DNA of 64,000 nt, from the NCBI GenBank assembly GCA_902557645.1, contig CACEAP010000001.1, positions 124,001-188,000 of the forward strand, in the 5' to 3' direction. Source of the stretch: an uncultured SAR86 cluster bacterium (GTDB lineage Bacteria; Pseudomonadota; Gammaproteobacteria; Magnimaribacterales; D2472). This document shows, piece after piece, positions 9,693 to 18,229 of the stretch (positions are counted from its first letter, which is position 1; every line of letters starts with the position of its first letter). The notes under the pieces were generated by a model. That model did no database searches and was not told where the DNA came from. It saw nothing but the letters and a program-made list of their open reading frames with translations. A program made the translations under genes and the position numbers.

Positions 9693-10571
9693 TTATTTAT
9701 TATTTTCTTTCCAAAAAGATATGATCTTAGATGGCATCTTATATAGAACCCAAAGCACTAAAAGAATTTTTTTAAATATACCGTAATCTGTCCTAAAAAT
9801 TCTTAAAAAATTAGGTAAAAATTGAATCTTTTCTATTGGGACATTGATGCCGTGCCACGGTAATCTTATATCATCTTTGTTACTTAAAATTGTTCCGTCA
9901 TAACCTGCAAATATACAAGTAATATCATTCCCTTCTTTTCTAAGCTCTTCAAGAGTGTTCTTTTTTTCACACACAATGTCGAAAAACTCATTTTTTACAA
10001 GAATTAAACTACAATTAGTAACAGCAGCTAAGCTGTAGCCTTTGTCCTGAGATAACTTTAAAATTGCTGCAGCACTTGACCCATGTTTTACATTAAAATC
10101 TTTTTTTTGAATATACTCTATAGAATTGGGTATGGTTGGGTTGTACTCAATTGCAATAATTTTTGGCTGGTATTTCTTAAGTCCTTCTAATATGTGATAG
10201 TCGACTCCATCAATATCAATTGAAAGAAAATCAAAATCATTTGGTATTGGTGTATTAGCCAGGGTGTTATCAAGTGTATTTTGACCTTCAAAATTAATAA
10301 ATTTACATATTTTATGCACATTTTCCTGAGGAAAATTTATTTCTAACTCCCTAACTTTTTTCTTATCACCTTCTATTAAGACAGCATTAAAGTTTCTTTC
10401 TCTAATTAATCTGCAAGTATTAGATAAATATATTCCATCCCAGGCACCAAATTCAACACACCAATTATCTAACGAAAATTCACTTTCAATTCTATTAAGA
10501 ATTTCCTCAATAATTCCATCTTCACCATATTGCGAATAAGTATTATCACTGTAAGCTGATAAATCTTTCAT
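9693..10571 (-). CDS. FkbM-like / SAM-fold protein of polysaccharide loci, opposite strand
   Basis: The 292-residue protein has the pattern YSQYGEDGIIEEIL, WCVEFGAWDGIYLSNT, then DFLSIDIDGVDYHILEGL and AIEYNP. This is the typical signature of FkbM-like methyltransferase-fold proteins found in surface glycan clusters. The SAM motif I is degenerate (EFGAWDG). It is the only gene on the minus strand in this cluster. It converges with the upstream glycosyltransferase (two bases between stops) and diverges from the polymerase gene. It must therefore have its own promoter in the AT-rich gap at 10572-10648. Its chemistry is uncertain. Confidence 0.65.
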   Translation of the reverse strand: MKDLSAYSDNTYSQYGEDGIIEEILNRIESEFSLDNWCVEFGAWDGIYLSNTCRLIRERNFNAVLIEGDKKKVRELEINFPQENVHKICKFINFEGQNTLDNTLANTPIPNDFDFLSIDIDGVDYHILEGLKKYQPKIIAIEYNPTIPNSIEYIQKKDFNVKHGSSAAAILKLSQDKGYSLAAVTNCSLILVKNEFFDIVCEKKNTLEELRKEGNDITCIFAGYDGTILSNKDDIRLPWHGINVPIEKIQFLPNFLRIFRTDYGIFKKILLVLWVLYKMPSKIISFWKENNK

Positions 10572-10648
10572 TTTTTTATAATATTTTTAGTTTGAAGTCT
10601 ATTATAACAGATCATGATATTATTAATTAATGTTATGTATTCTAACTA

Positions 10649-12016
10649 ATGAATGATTTTTCAATAATTTCTTTGTCTATTCTGTTAATGACAGTCGTAT
10701 TTTTGACAGCATATTTTAAAAAGGAAAATTATGACATTCTAGATTTGTATTGTTTTATGATTGCTTTATTTTTTGGAGCATACACCTTAATTGATAGACT
10801 GTTTGGTATATATTTTATTTCAGATATATACATATCCACTGTTGTGTACCTGCAGATTTTTCTCACAATCCTTTTACTTTATTGCCTGGTATCATTTTTG
10901 CCAAATAGCTTAAAAGAATTTATAAAGTTCAAAAATTTATTAATCTTTTTTTCACGGGTAGATAAAAAGGCCGTCTTGCTTCTTTCTTTTTTATCAATTT
11001 CAATTGATTTATATATTTTTGGAACATACGGATTTCTGACTTATGTTGGTGAAGAGCTTGCGCAGCTTGATCTAGGAGTGCCTAATTGGGTTGGACCACT
11101 CAAGAGTATTAATTGGAATATTAGATTTTCTTTACTAATGTTAATCATAAATTTTATAAATTATAAAAAAGTAGGCTATTTCTCGATATATACATTAATT
11201 ATTTTACCAATGCTTGCACTTCAATTTGTTGAGGGCAGAAGAGCTATGATAGAGCTTATTACACTTATTTTTATTTTTTGGACAATTCATAAAAATTCTT
11301 CACCATATTTGTTGAGAAGAGCGCCATATGCTCTTTTGATCTTGATAATGCTTTTTTTCGCAAGTAATGTTTTTCAAACATATAGAACTTCTTTATTTTC
11401 AATTGAGGGTATTGCTGGTGAAAGCGATCAGGTTGCATCTTTTGGTGAGGCATTAACAAACTCAGACTCGACTATTGAAAATCTTACATTAAGAACTCCT
11501 ATGTGGAGACTAAACTATGAGATTATGAAGAATCAATTAGATAACCCTTCAGACATTTATTACGGATACATGATGTATAGACAATTTTTAAATACAGTCC
11601 CATCTTTTTTACAGAAAAATAAAGAAGTAATTGCTACCGAAGAACTCACTTCTCAAATATATAATATGAGTTCTCTTCAATCAGTAACATTTTCTGATGA
11701 TTTCCCTACCAACGACTTTGCATCATATCAAACTGACTTTGGGTTTTTCTCAATTATTTTAATTCCATTGGTTTTTATTATTTTGATATTAATTGGATAT
11801 TTTGCTTATTTCTTTATGAAGAGCAAAATTTTTTCAAGCTTAATAATATTATTAATCATACAATTCTTAATAAAGATCGAAAACGGTTATAACTTGCCAG
11901 TATTATTAAGAGATATAATATTAATTGCTGGTATTTATTATTCTTTGGAGTTGTTTAAGAGAATTTATTACGGATTAATTCCAATAAAAGAAAAAAACAT
12001 TAAAACAGAATATTAA
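10649..12016 (+). CDS. O-antigen polymerase-like membrane protein (Wzy candidate)
   Basis: This is a 455-residue hydrophobic protein with about ten membrane segments and one large hydrophilic, probably periplasmic, loop around residues 255-360. That loop contains TLRTPMWRLNYEI and YYGYMMYRQFLNTVPSF. This topology, and LQFVEGRRAMIEL before the loop, match oligosaccharide repeat-unit polymerases, which vary greatly in sequence. Given a Wzx in the same cluster, a Wzy role is the best explanation. It would polymerise lipid-linked repeat units in the periplasm. A glycosyltransferase gene follows three bases after its stop. Confidence 0.7.
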   Translation: MNDFSIISLSILLMTVVFLTAYFKKENYDILDLYCFMIALFFGAYTLIDRLFGIYFISDIYISTVVYLQIFLTILLLYCLVSFLPNSLKEFIKFKNLLIFFSRVDKKAVLLLSFLSISIDLYIFGTYGFLTYVGEELAQLDLGVPNWVGPLKSINWNIRFSLLMLIINFINYKKVGYFSIYTLIILPMLALQFVEGRRAMIELITLIFIFWTIHKNSSPYLLRRAPYALLILIMLFFASNVFQTYRTSLFSIEGIAGESDQVASFGEALTNSDSTIENLTLRTPMWRLNYEIMKNQLDNPSDIYYGYMMYRQFLNTVPSFLQKNKEVIATEELTSQIYNMSSLQSVTFSDDFPTNDFASYQTDFGFFSIILIPLVFIILILIGYFAYFFMKSKIFSSLIILLIIQFLIKIENGYNLPVLLRDIILIAGIYYSLELFKRIYYGLIPIKEKNIKTEY

Positions 12017-12019
12017 TAA

Positions 12020-13204
12020 ATGAAAATCTCAACAGTAGTCCCATCTTATTTTCCAGCAATAGTATATGGCGGACCAATATTTTCAATTCATTCGCTTAAT
12101 ACCGAACTTTCAAAGCTGGATACAGAAGTTTATGTATCGACCAGCAATGCAAACGGAGATGAAAGACTAAACGTCGCAACAAACAAATTTATACATTTTG
12201 GTGAAAATTACTTTGTTAAGTACTATAACGATAACATCATTGGAAGATTTTCATTATCATTTATATTTGGAGTATGGAAAGACATTCAATTGTGTGATGT
12301 TGTGAGAATAGAAGATATATTTTCTTCTAACATACCTCCTGCCCTCTTGTATGCAAAAATTTTAAATAAACCTATTGTAATATCACCTAGAGGAGTTCTA
12401 AGTAAATGGTCCTTGGAACACAAAAATAAAATACTTAAAAAAATATGGCTTACTTTTTTAATAAAGCCTTTCATACGGTTTTCTTGGTGGCATGCTACAT
12501 GCGAAGCAGAAGCTAAAGATATAATTGAGCTTTATCCTGAAGCAAAAATTAAAATAATTCCTAATGGCATAAATATTCATGAATTTCTGATATCCAATAA
12601 ATTATCTAGATTAGAATATTTAAAGAAATTTACAAAAAAATCCCACTCACATAAGCATGTAATTACATCTATGGGAAGAATACATGAGAAAAAAGGGTTT
12701 GATATTTTAATAACGTCTTTTAATAATTTAGTTTTAGATGGTTTCATTGGCGTGCTTTTGATTGCAGGAAAAGATGACGGCCATCAAGCTTTATTAGAAA
12801 AAAAAGTAACTGAATATAAATTAGAAGATAAAGTTTTCTTTGTGGGTGAGCTTTTTGGTAATGATAAAGTTGAATTTCTATCTGGTAGTGATTTATTTGC
12901 TCTTCCATCTCACAATGAAAATTTTGGAAATGTATATTTAGAATCATTAGCATGCGGAGTTCCAATAGTTGCATCAACTGAAACCCCTTGGAGTAAAATT
13001 GAGAAAGCTGGATGTGGAAGATGGGTGGAAAATTCAGTCTCGTCAACAACAAAAGCAATTAAAGAGATTTTTAAAGAATGTAATGATGAAAGTAAAAAAC
13101 TTAAGATAACAGAAGCATCTAAAAAATTTGCAACCAGTTATTCATGGCAAACAATTGCAACCAAATTTCGAGACCTTTGTTCAGAAATTATAAAAAGTCA
13201 TTAA
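12020..13204 (+). CDS. Glycosyltransferase family 4
   Basis: The 394-residue GT-B glycosyltransferase is canonical. It has an N-terminal VVPSYFPAIVYGGPIFSI segment, the inter-domain PNGINIHEF, the donor domain start SMGRIHEKKGFDILI, and the E-x7-E region SHNENFGNVYLESLACGVPIVAST with both glutamates present. It begins three bases after the polymerase gene, with which it is probably co-transcribed. Sugar specificity cannot be assigned. Confidence 0.9.
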   Translation: MKISTVVPSYFPAIVYGGPIFSIHSLNTELSKLDTEVYVSTSNANGDERLNVATNKFIHFGENYFVKYYNDNIIGRFSLSFIFGVWKDIQLCDVVRIEDIFSSNIPPALLYAKILNKPIVISPRGVLSKWSLEHKNKILKKIWLTFLIKPFIRFSWWHATCEAEAKDIIELYPEAKIKIIPNGINIHEFLISNKLSRLEYLKKFTKKSHSHKHVITSMGRIHEKKGFDILITSFNNLVLDGFIGVLLIAGKDDGHQALLEKKVTEYKLEDKVFFVGELFGNDKVEFLSGSDLFALPSHNENFGNVYLESLACGVPIVASTETPWSKIEKAGCGRWVENSVSSTTKAIKEIFKECNDESKKLKITEASKKFATSYSWQTIATKFRDLCSEIIKSH

Positions 13205-13274
13205 AAATATTTTTATCAAAATTAATTCCTTTTTTACCTATATAATAGATTGTTAGATTAACTATGAAATTAGT

Positions 13275-14171
13275 ATGATTATATTAAAAGGTAAAATTAA
13301 AAGAAATCCATTTAAATATGCATATAAAATTTTAATAGATAAAGCATTACACTCTTTTTCTAAATCTCATAATAAAAATAATGTCGGTCAAATCGCTGTT
13401 TTTTCTTTTGATCACATTGGATCAGCAATTGCTATAGATGGCGTATATGAAAAAGAATCCTTAGAAATCACTAAGGATTTTCTTACAGAAATAAACATTA
13501 ACTTTAGGACTAAAGTTTTAGATATTGGAGCAAACATTGGAAATCATTCTATTTTCTTTGCACAGTTCTTTGAAAAAGTTTATGCATTTGAACCCAATCC
13601 AAGAACATACGATTTGCTTAAATTTAATTGTGAAAATTCGAACATAGAAACTTTCCAATATGGTTTAAGTGATATTTCTGCTGAACTAGATTTTGAGCAA
13701 GATAATAACAATATAGGCAATGCTTATATAACTCAAAGTATGAACCAAGAAAAGCCACTTTCAACAAAGAGTATGCGAGTCAAGGTAAAAAAACTTGATG
13801 ATGAAGCTGAACTAGATCTCAAGAATGTATCTCTGATTAAAATAGATATTGAAGGACATGAATTAAATGCTCTCAAAGGTGCTGAAAAAACTATAAGAGA
13901 TAATAGCCCAGTTATATTATTTGAGCAGCACCCATCTGATTTTAAAGATGGCACTAGTGATGTTATAGAATTCTTAAAAAAAGAAAATTATGAATTTTTT
14001 GTCATCGAAAATAGATTTCGTTTTGGTAAAAATCCACTAACGAAGATATTTTCTTTGTTGATTAGATTGCTTTTTGGATTTCAAAAAGTTGTTGTTAAAT
14101 CTAATGGAAATTTTTCAAAAAGGTTATATGAAATGATTATTGCCGTTCATAAAGATAAATCACCATATTAA
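13275..14171 (+). CDS. FkbM family methyltransferase
   Basis: The 298-residue protein has a clear SAM-binding motif I, VLDIGANIGNHSIFF, the acidic motif VYAFEPNPRTYDLL, and the C-terminal LIKIDIEGHELNALKGAE and ILFEQHP blocks that define FkbM-type methyltransferases. These usually O-methylate sugars or other hydroxyl groups. A 70-base gap precedes it, and a TATAAT at 13241-13246 could be an internal promoter, although I see no convincing -35 element. The next methyltransferase gene follows within a few bases. The target is unknown. Confidence 0.85.
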   Translation: MIILKGKIKRNPFKYAYKILIDKALHSFSKSHNKNNVGQIAVFSFDHIGSAIAIDGVYEKESLEITKDFLTEININFRTKVLDIGANIGNHSIFFAQFFEKVYAFEPNPRTYDLLKFNCENSNIETFQYGLSDISAELDFEQDNNNIGNAYITQSMNQEKPLSTKSMRVKVKKLDDEAELDLKNVSLIKIDIEGHELNALKGAEKTIRDNSPVILFEQHPSDFKDGTSDVIEFLKKENYEFFVIENRFRFGKNPLTKIFSLLIRLLFGFQKVVVKSNGNFSKRLYEMIIAVHKDKSPY

Positions 14172-14183
14172 AACTTGAATAGT

Positions 14184-14822
14184 ATGGATAAACATACAAA
14201 GATAATTCTTGATCGTTATTCTGCAGATCAAACAGATGGGATGCCTATCTATGATAAAAACTATTTGATTAATAGATACTTAAATAATGTAATTAATCTA
14301 AATGAGCTTAGCAACAAAACCTTGTTTGAAATTGGTGCAGGCTGTTCCCAGTATGCTAATATTTTTTTAGATACCGACTTATCAAAGTATTATGCAAATG
14401 ATTTGATTGAAAGTAGATTAGAATTATCACGATCTACTGATGAAAGGTATTATGAAATTATTGGAAATTTTTTAAATGTTGAAATTGATAACAAAATAGA
14501 CTTTGTTTTTGCAAGCCTGACTATGATGTTTGTTGTCCCAATGTTCGATGATTTTATTGAAAAAATTGATAGTATTCTAGAAAAGGATGGCGTTTTTATT
14601 AGTTTTGACCCAAATTATCTTTGCCCATTGTCATTTTATAGAAGATTTAAAGATAGAAAAGATAATCCAGCTCGAATCTTTAACCCATTTTCATATTCAA
14701 AGCTTTTTATAGATAAAGGTTATAGGCTTGATAAGTTAATCCCTTTCTCTGGGCCTTATCCAACTTTAGGAAATAGCTGGATAACTGGAACTTCCTTTTG
14801 TATGAGAGTTACCAAGTTATGA
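14184..14822 (+). CDS. Class I SAM-dependent methyltransferase
   Basis: A small protein of about 212 residues has LFEIGAGCSQYANIFL as SAM motif I and later FVFASLTMMFVVPMF and GVFISFDPNYLCP. This is the layout of simple class I methyltransferases of polysaccharide clusters. A TTG at 14175 is in frame, but ATG 14184 gives a natural start. The stop codon overlaps the ATG of the following GT2 gene (ATGA), indicating translational coupling. The substrate is not identifiable. Confidence 0.75.
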   Translation: MDKHTKIILDRYSADQTDGMPIYDKNYLINRYLNNVINLNELSNKTLFEIGAGCSQYANIFLDTDLSKYYANDLIESRLELSRSTDERYYEIIGNFLNVEIDNKIDFVFASLTMMFVVPMFDDFIEKIDSILEKDGVFISFDPNYLCPLSFYRRFKDRKDNPARIFNPFSYSKLFIDKGYRLDKLIPFSGPYPTLGNSWITGTSFCMRVTKL

Positions 14823-15679
14823 TCTCCATAATAATTCTTACGTACAATGATGAAATTCAGATTGAGCAATGTCTAAAATCATTAGATGGATTATCCAATG
14901 ATATTGTTATTGTCGACTCTTTTAGTAATGATGACACTTTAAAAATATCTAAAAAATATAATGCAAGAGTATTCCAGAATCCATTTATTAATCAAGCAAA
15001 ACAGTTCAATTGGGCTATAGATAATATTAATCTAAAAAATGAGTGGATACTAAGACTTGACTCTGATGAAATTTTGCCAAAAAAGATTAAAGAAGAAATC
15101 TTAGAAAAAACCTCTCAAGACAATGATATTAAAGGTTTCTATCTGAATAGAAGAATGTACTGGATGGGGGTGTGGTTGAAACATGGAAGAATGTATCCTC
15201 ATTACATTCTTAGATTATTTAAAAAAGGTTTTGCGCGTTATGAAGAGAAGACAGAAGAGCACTTAATAGTTGACGGTAAAGTTGAATTTTTAAAAGGAGA
15301 TTTTCTTGAAGATAATAAAAAAAATAACTTAGACTACTTTACTGAAAAACATCTTCAAACTGCTAGAGGAGAGCTATATGAGATTCAAACAGCTTCATTA
15401 GAATCTAGTGAAGTATCAGTTGAACCAAAAATTTTTGGACATAAGGTTAATCGGACAAGATGGTTAAAAGAAAAAATATATTCAAGGACTCCTCTTTTTA
15501 CGCGGCCCTTTCTGTACTTTTTCTATAGATATTTTATTTGTTTAGGTTTTTTAGATGGAAAGCCAGGCTTAATTTTTCATGTCTTACAAGCATTTTGGTA
15601 TAGATTTTATATTGATGCTAAGTATTATGAGTCAAATATACAAGAATACGATAGAACAGATGAGTATAATAACCTCTAA
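14819..15679 (+). CDS. Glycosyltransferase family 2 (WaaE-like)
   Basis: The 286-residue GT-A protein starts MISIIILTYNDEIQIEQCL, and has IVIVDSFSNDDTL and the metal-binding motif LRLDSDE. RRMYWMGVWLKHGRMYPHYILRLF with KTEEHL is typical of the WaaE/KdtX group of LPS core glucosyltransferases. A longer in-frame form from TTG 14798 exists, but the ATG at 14819, overlapping the previous stop, gives the family N-terminus. A C-terminal amphipathic/hydrophobic region near residues 215-265 may bind the membrane. The acceptor is unknown. Confidence 0.85.
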   Translation: MISIIILTYNDEIQIEQCLKSLDGLSNDIVIVDSFSNDDTLKISKKYNARVFQNPFINQAKQFNWAIDNINLKNEWILRLDSDEILPKKIKEEILEKTSQDNDIKGFYLNRRMYWMGVWLKHGRMYPHYILRLFKKGFARYEEKTEEHLIVDGKVEFLKGDFLEDNKKNNLDYFTEKHLQTARGELYEIQTASLESSEVSVEPKIFGHKVNRTRWLKEKIYSRTPLFTRPFLYFFYRYFICLGFLDGKPGLIFHVLQAFWYRFYIDAKYYESNIQEYDRTDEYNNL

Positions 15680-15683
15680 AAAC

Positions 15684-15689
15684 AAGGAG
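15684..15689 (+). promoter_or_regulatory. Strong ribosome-binding site for the aminotransferase gene
   Basis: AAGGAG lies seven bases before ATG 15697. It decides for this ATG over the in-frame TTG at 15694. It is one of the few strong Shine-Dalgarno sequences in this cluster. Confidence 0.7.
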
Positions 15690-15696
15690 TCATTTG

Positions 15697-16818
15697 ATGA
15701 AAGAACTAAAACCATTTTTTTTAGACTTTACTGAAGAAGAGATTAACGATACCCAAGAAAAAATGGGTGAGATACTTCGATCAGGGCAATTAATTCTTGG
15801 CAAATACACTGAGGAATTTGAATCGTCTTATGCAAACTATGTTGGCTCTAAACATGCTGTTAGTCTTAATAGCGCTACTTCAGCACTAGAAGTTCTTTGT
15901 TTGCTAAAAGATGTTTCTGGTAAAAAGATAGCAGTCCCTTCAAATACAAATTTTGCATCAGTTATTGCAATTCTTAAAGCTGGAGGTCAACCAGTGTATA
16001 TGGAGATGACCAAGGAATTTTTTGCACCAAATTTAGATATTTTAAAAGAAACTGTTAAAAAACATAATATACAAGGCGTTATGTGGGTTCATATTGGAGG
16101 ACTTATTGTCCCAGATTTTTTAGAGGTAGCTAGTTTTTGTAAATCAAATGATATTTTTTTAATTGAAGACGCTGCACATGCTCACGGGAGTTGGATTAAA
16201 GGTCAATCAGCTGGAAATATAGGCGATGGAGGAGCTTTTTCTTTTTTCCCTACTAAAGTTATGACCACAATGGAGGGAGGTATGATAACTACGAATAGCG
16301 AAGATGAAGCAAATCTAGTTAAATCATACAGAAATCAAGGTAAAAGACATGCTGCATTTGGAGGGCTGCATTATGACTATGGAAATAGCTGGCGTTTAAG
16401 TGAGATAGCAGCTTATATGGGGATTCTTCAACTATCTAAATTAGATTCAATGGTTTCTAGAAGACAAAATGCAGTAGATATAATATCAACGGAACTAGAA
16501 GCAAATAATATTAAATACTGTGACACATCTCATATGGATAAATGCAGCCAATATAAATTTATCATTCCATTATCAGAAGGAAAAAACATAAAAACTATAA
16601 AAGATGAACTAGCTGGTAAAGGTATTTTTTGCGGTGGAGGAGTTTATGAAGTGCCTTGCCATCTTCAGCCAGTATTTAAAGATATAGAATACAATTCTGC
16701 TGAATTGATAAATACAGAAAAATATTGTCCAAATCATTTATGTCCTCCCGTCACATCTGGAACATCAAGCGAGGATGCTACGCGAATTGCTAATGAATTA
16801 GTTAGTCTGCTTAAGTGA
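15697..16818 (+). CDS. DegT/DnrJ/EryC1/StrS aminotransferase
   Basis: The 373-residue PLP enzyme has the fold-type I sugar aminotransferase pattern: VSLNSATSALEVL near residue 50, LIEDAAHAHGS for the cofactor aspartate, and FSFFPTKVMTTMEGGM, in which the lysine should carry PLP. Members transfer an amino group to keto sugars, usually NDP-4-keto-6-deoxysugars, for surface glycans. The histidine of HAHGS replaces the more common glutamine. The ATG overlaps the end of this gene by one base with the next, an FAD oxidoreductase. A strong AAGGAG precedes the start. The exact sugar is unknown. Confidence 0.85.
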   Translation: MKELKPFFLDFTEEEINDTQEKMGEILRSGQLILGKYTEEFESSYANYVGSKHAVSLNSATSALEVLCLLKDVSGKKIAVPSNTNFASVIAILKAGGQPVYMEMTKEFFAPNLDILKETVKKHNIQGVMWVHIGGLIVPDFLEVASFCKSNDIFLIEDAAHAHGSWIKGQSAGNIGDGGAFSFFPTKVMTTMEGGMITTNSEDEANLVKSYRNQGKRHAAFGGLHYDYGNSWRLSEIAAYMGILQLSKLDSMVSRRQNAVDIISTELEANNIKYCDTSHMDKCSQYKFIIPLSEGKNIKTIKDELAGKGIFCGGGVYEVPCHLQPVFKDIEYNSAELINTEKYCPNHLCPPVTSGTSSEDATRIANELVSLLK

Positions 16819-18182
16819 TGAATAATAAGTATGATTATATAGTCGTAGGTGGTGGAATAGCAGGACTAGCTTCTGCTGAATTACTATCTAGATCTGGACA
16901 TAAAGTATTGATCATCGAAAAATCTTCAAAGTTATGCCAAGAAGCAAGCGCAAGCCATCATGGCTGGTTTCATTTTGGATCTTTATATTCAATTTTTCCC
17001 GACAACCAGACCTTGAGAACCTTAGTTGGAGGTATTGAAGATTTAATTGAAAATTATAGCAACTTTAGCAATATGAATATAAGGATTTCAGATAATGGAA
17101 AATTATTATTCCCTGACGAAAGGGACTCTGGGTGGGTAAGAGATGAACCCTTAGAATATATAGTAAGCTCAAGAAATAATCCAGATTTTAATATGTTCAC
17201 TTTTAATGGATGGATAAATTATGCTAAAAAGATATTTTTCTTATTTACTTGGGAAATTGCTATAAAACAATTTATAAGTCGCCATCAAAGATTTTATAAA
17301 CATAATTGGCTTAGTGATATACCTGCTTCTCAATGGATACCAAAAGCTGGAATATCTGACTATTCAAAAAAAGTTATTCAAAAACCTAAATATAATGATA
17401 TTGATTTAGATAAGGACTCTCATTTTAAAGTTTTGGGATATGATAGGCCGATGCGTTCAAACATAATAGTAAGAGATCTAATTCGAAGTTTTCTTGGTTC
17501 CGGAGGTGAAATTCTTGTTGATCAAGAGGTAAAGAAAATTGATGGAATCAAAGGAAATAAAAAAATTACTACATCTTCAGGATTAGAGTTTAATGCAGCT
17601 ACAGTTATTTTATCTTCTGGTAAATGGCTAGCTGATTTGGTAGATGATACCTCTAATGTAAAGGTCATGGCATCTCCTCTTCTTGTTACATATCCAGCAG
17701 TAACATCTCATCATTTTGTAAGGATGACACCTTTCATGGATAAGAGTATTAATCATATTCATCATGATATTAATGGTTATACATACTCTGTTATTGGAGG
17801 TGGTGATTATGCTGATCCTAATAATGAAAATGATATGCAAAGAACGCTAGATAATCTTAAAGATAAAGCTTCAGATGTTTTTCCTGAATTTAAAAATAGT
17901 AAAATTATAAAAAATTATTTTGGTTATAAAACTGAAGTTACCACAAAGCTTAAAGAGAGAAATTATCAATATATTATTAGAGATAATAATAATGGTGAAA
18001 TTACTTTAGTTCCAGGAAAATTTACACTGGGCTTTAGCTTAGCAACAAATTTATATAAAAAACTACATAACAGAGAGCCCTCACAAGAAATTCAGTTAGC
18101 CTCAATTGAAGAAGCATTAATATATGTTGGTGACTCTCATCACGGTAAACTCGTTTTAGATGATATGAATAAAACTATTTGA
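16818..18182 (+). CDS. FAD-dependent oxidoreductase (DAO-like)
   Basis: The 454-residue protein has an N-terminal dinucleotide fold, YIVVGGGIAGLASAELLSRS, ending in the acidic LIIEKS, as in the D-amino-acid/glycerol-3-phosphate oxidase family. A second FAD contact, ATVILSSGKWLADLV, lies near residue 255. It is longer than plain DAO proteins and I do not recognise a close characterised relative. An in-frame GTG at 16815 is possible; ATG 16818 overlaps the aminotransferase stop by one base. Its place between an aminotransferase and a carbamoyltransferase suggests a modification step on a sugar or sugar substituent, but that is inference. Confidence 0.7.
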   Translation: MNNKYDYIVVGGGIAGLASAELLSRSGHKVLIIEKSSKLCQEASASHHGWFHFGSLYSIFPDNQTLRTLVGGIEDLIENYSNFSNMNIRISDNGKLLFPDERDSGWVRDEPLEYIVSSRNNPDFNMFTFNGWINYAKKIFFLFTWEIAIKQFISRHQRFYKHNWLSDIPASQWIPKAGISDYSKKVIQKPKYNDIDLDKDSHFKVLGYDRPMRSNIIVRDLIRSFLGSGGEILVDQEVKKIDGIKGNKKITTSSGLEFNAATVILSSGKWLADLVDDTSNVKVMASPLLVTYPAVTSHHFVRMTPFMDKSINHIHHDINGYTYSVIGGGDYADPNNENDMQRTLDNLKDKASDVFPEFKNSKIIKNYFGYKTEVTTKLKERNYQYIIRDNNNGEITLVPGKFTLGFSLATNLYKKLHNREPSQEIQLASIEEALIYVGDSHHGKLVLDDMNKTI

Positions 18183-18229
18183 ATCTAGTAACTTATACTA
18201 TAATCCAACTTTTAAAACTATTTATATAA

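Noticed and set aside
9693-10571. Mobile element responsible for the opposite-strand gene
   Set aside because: No transposase, terminal inverted repeats or target-site duplications are visible.
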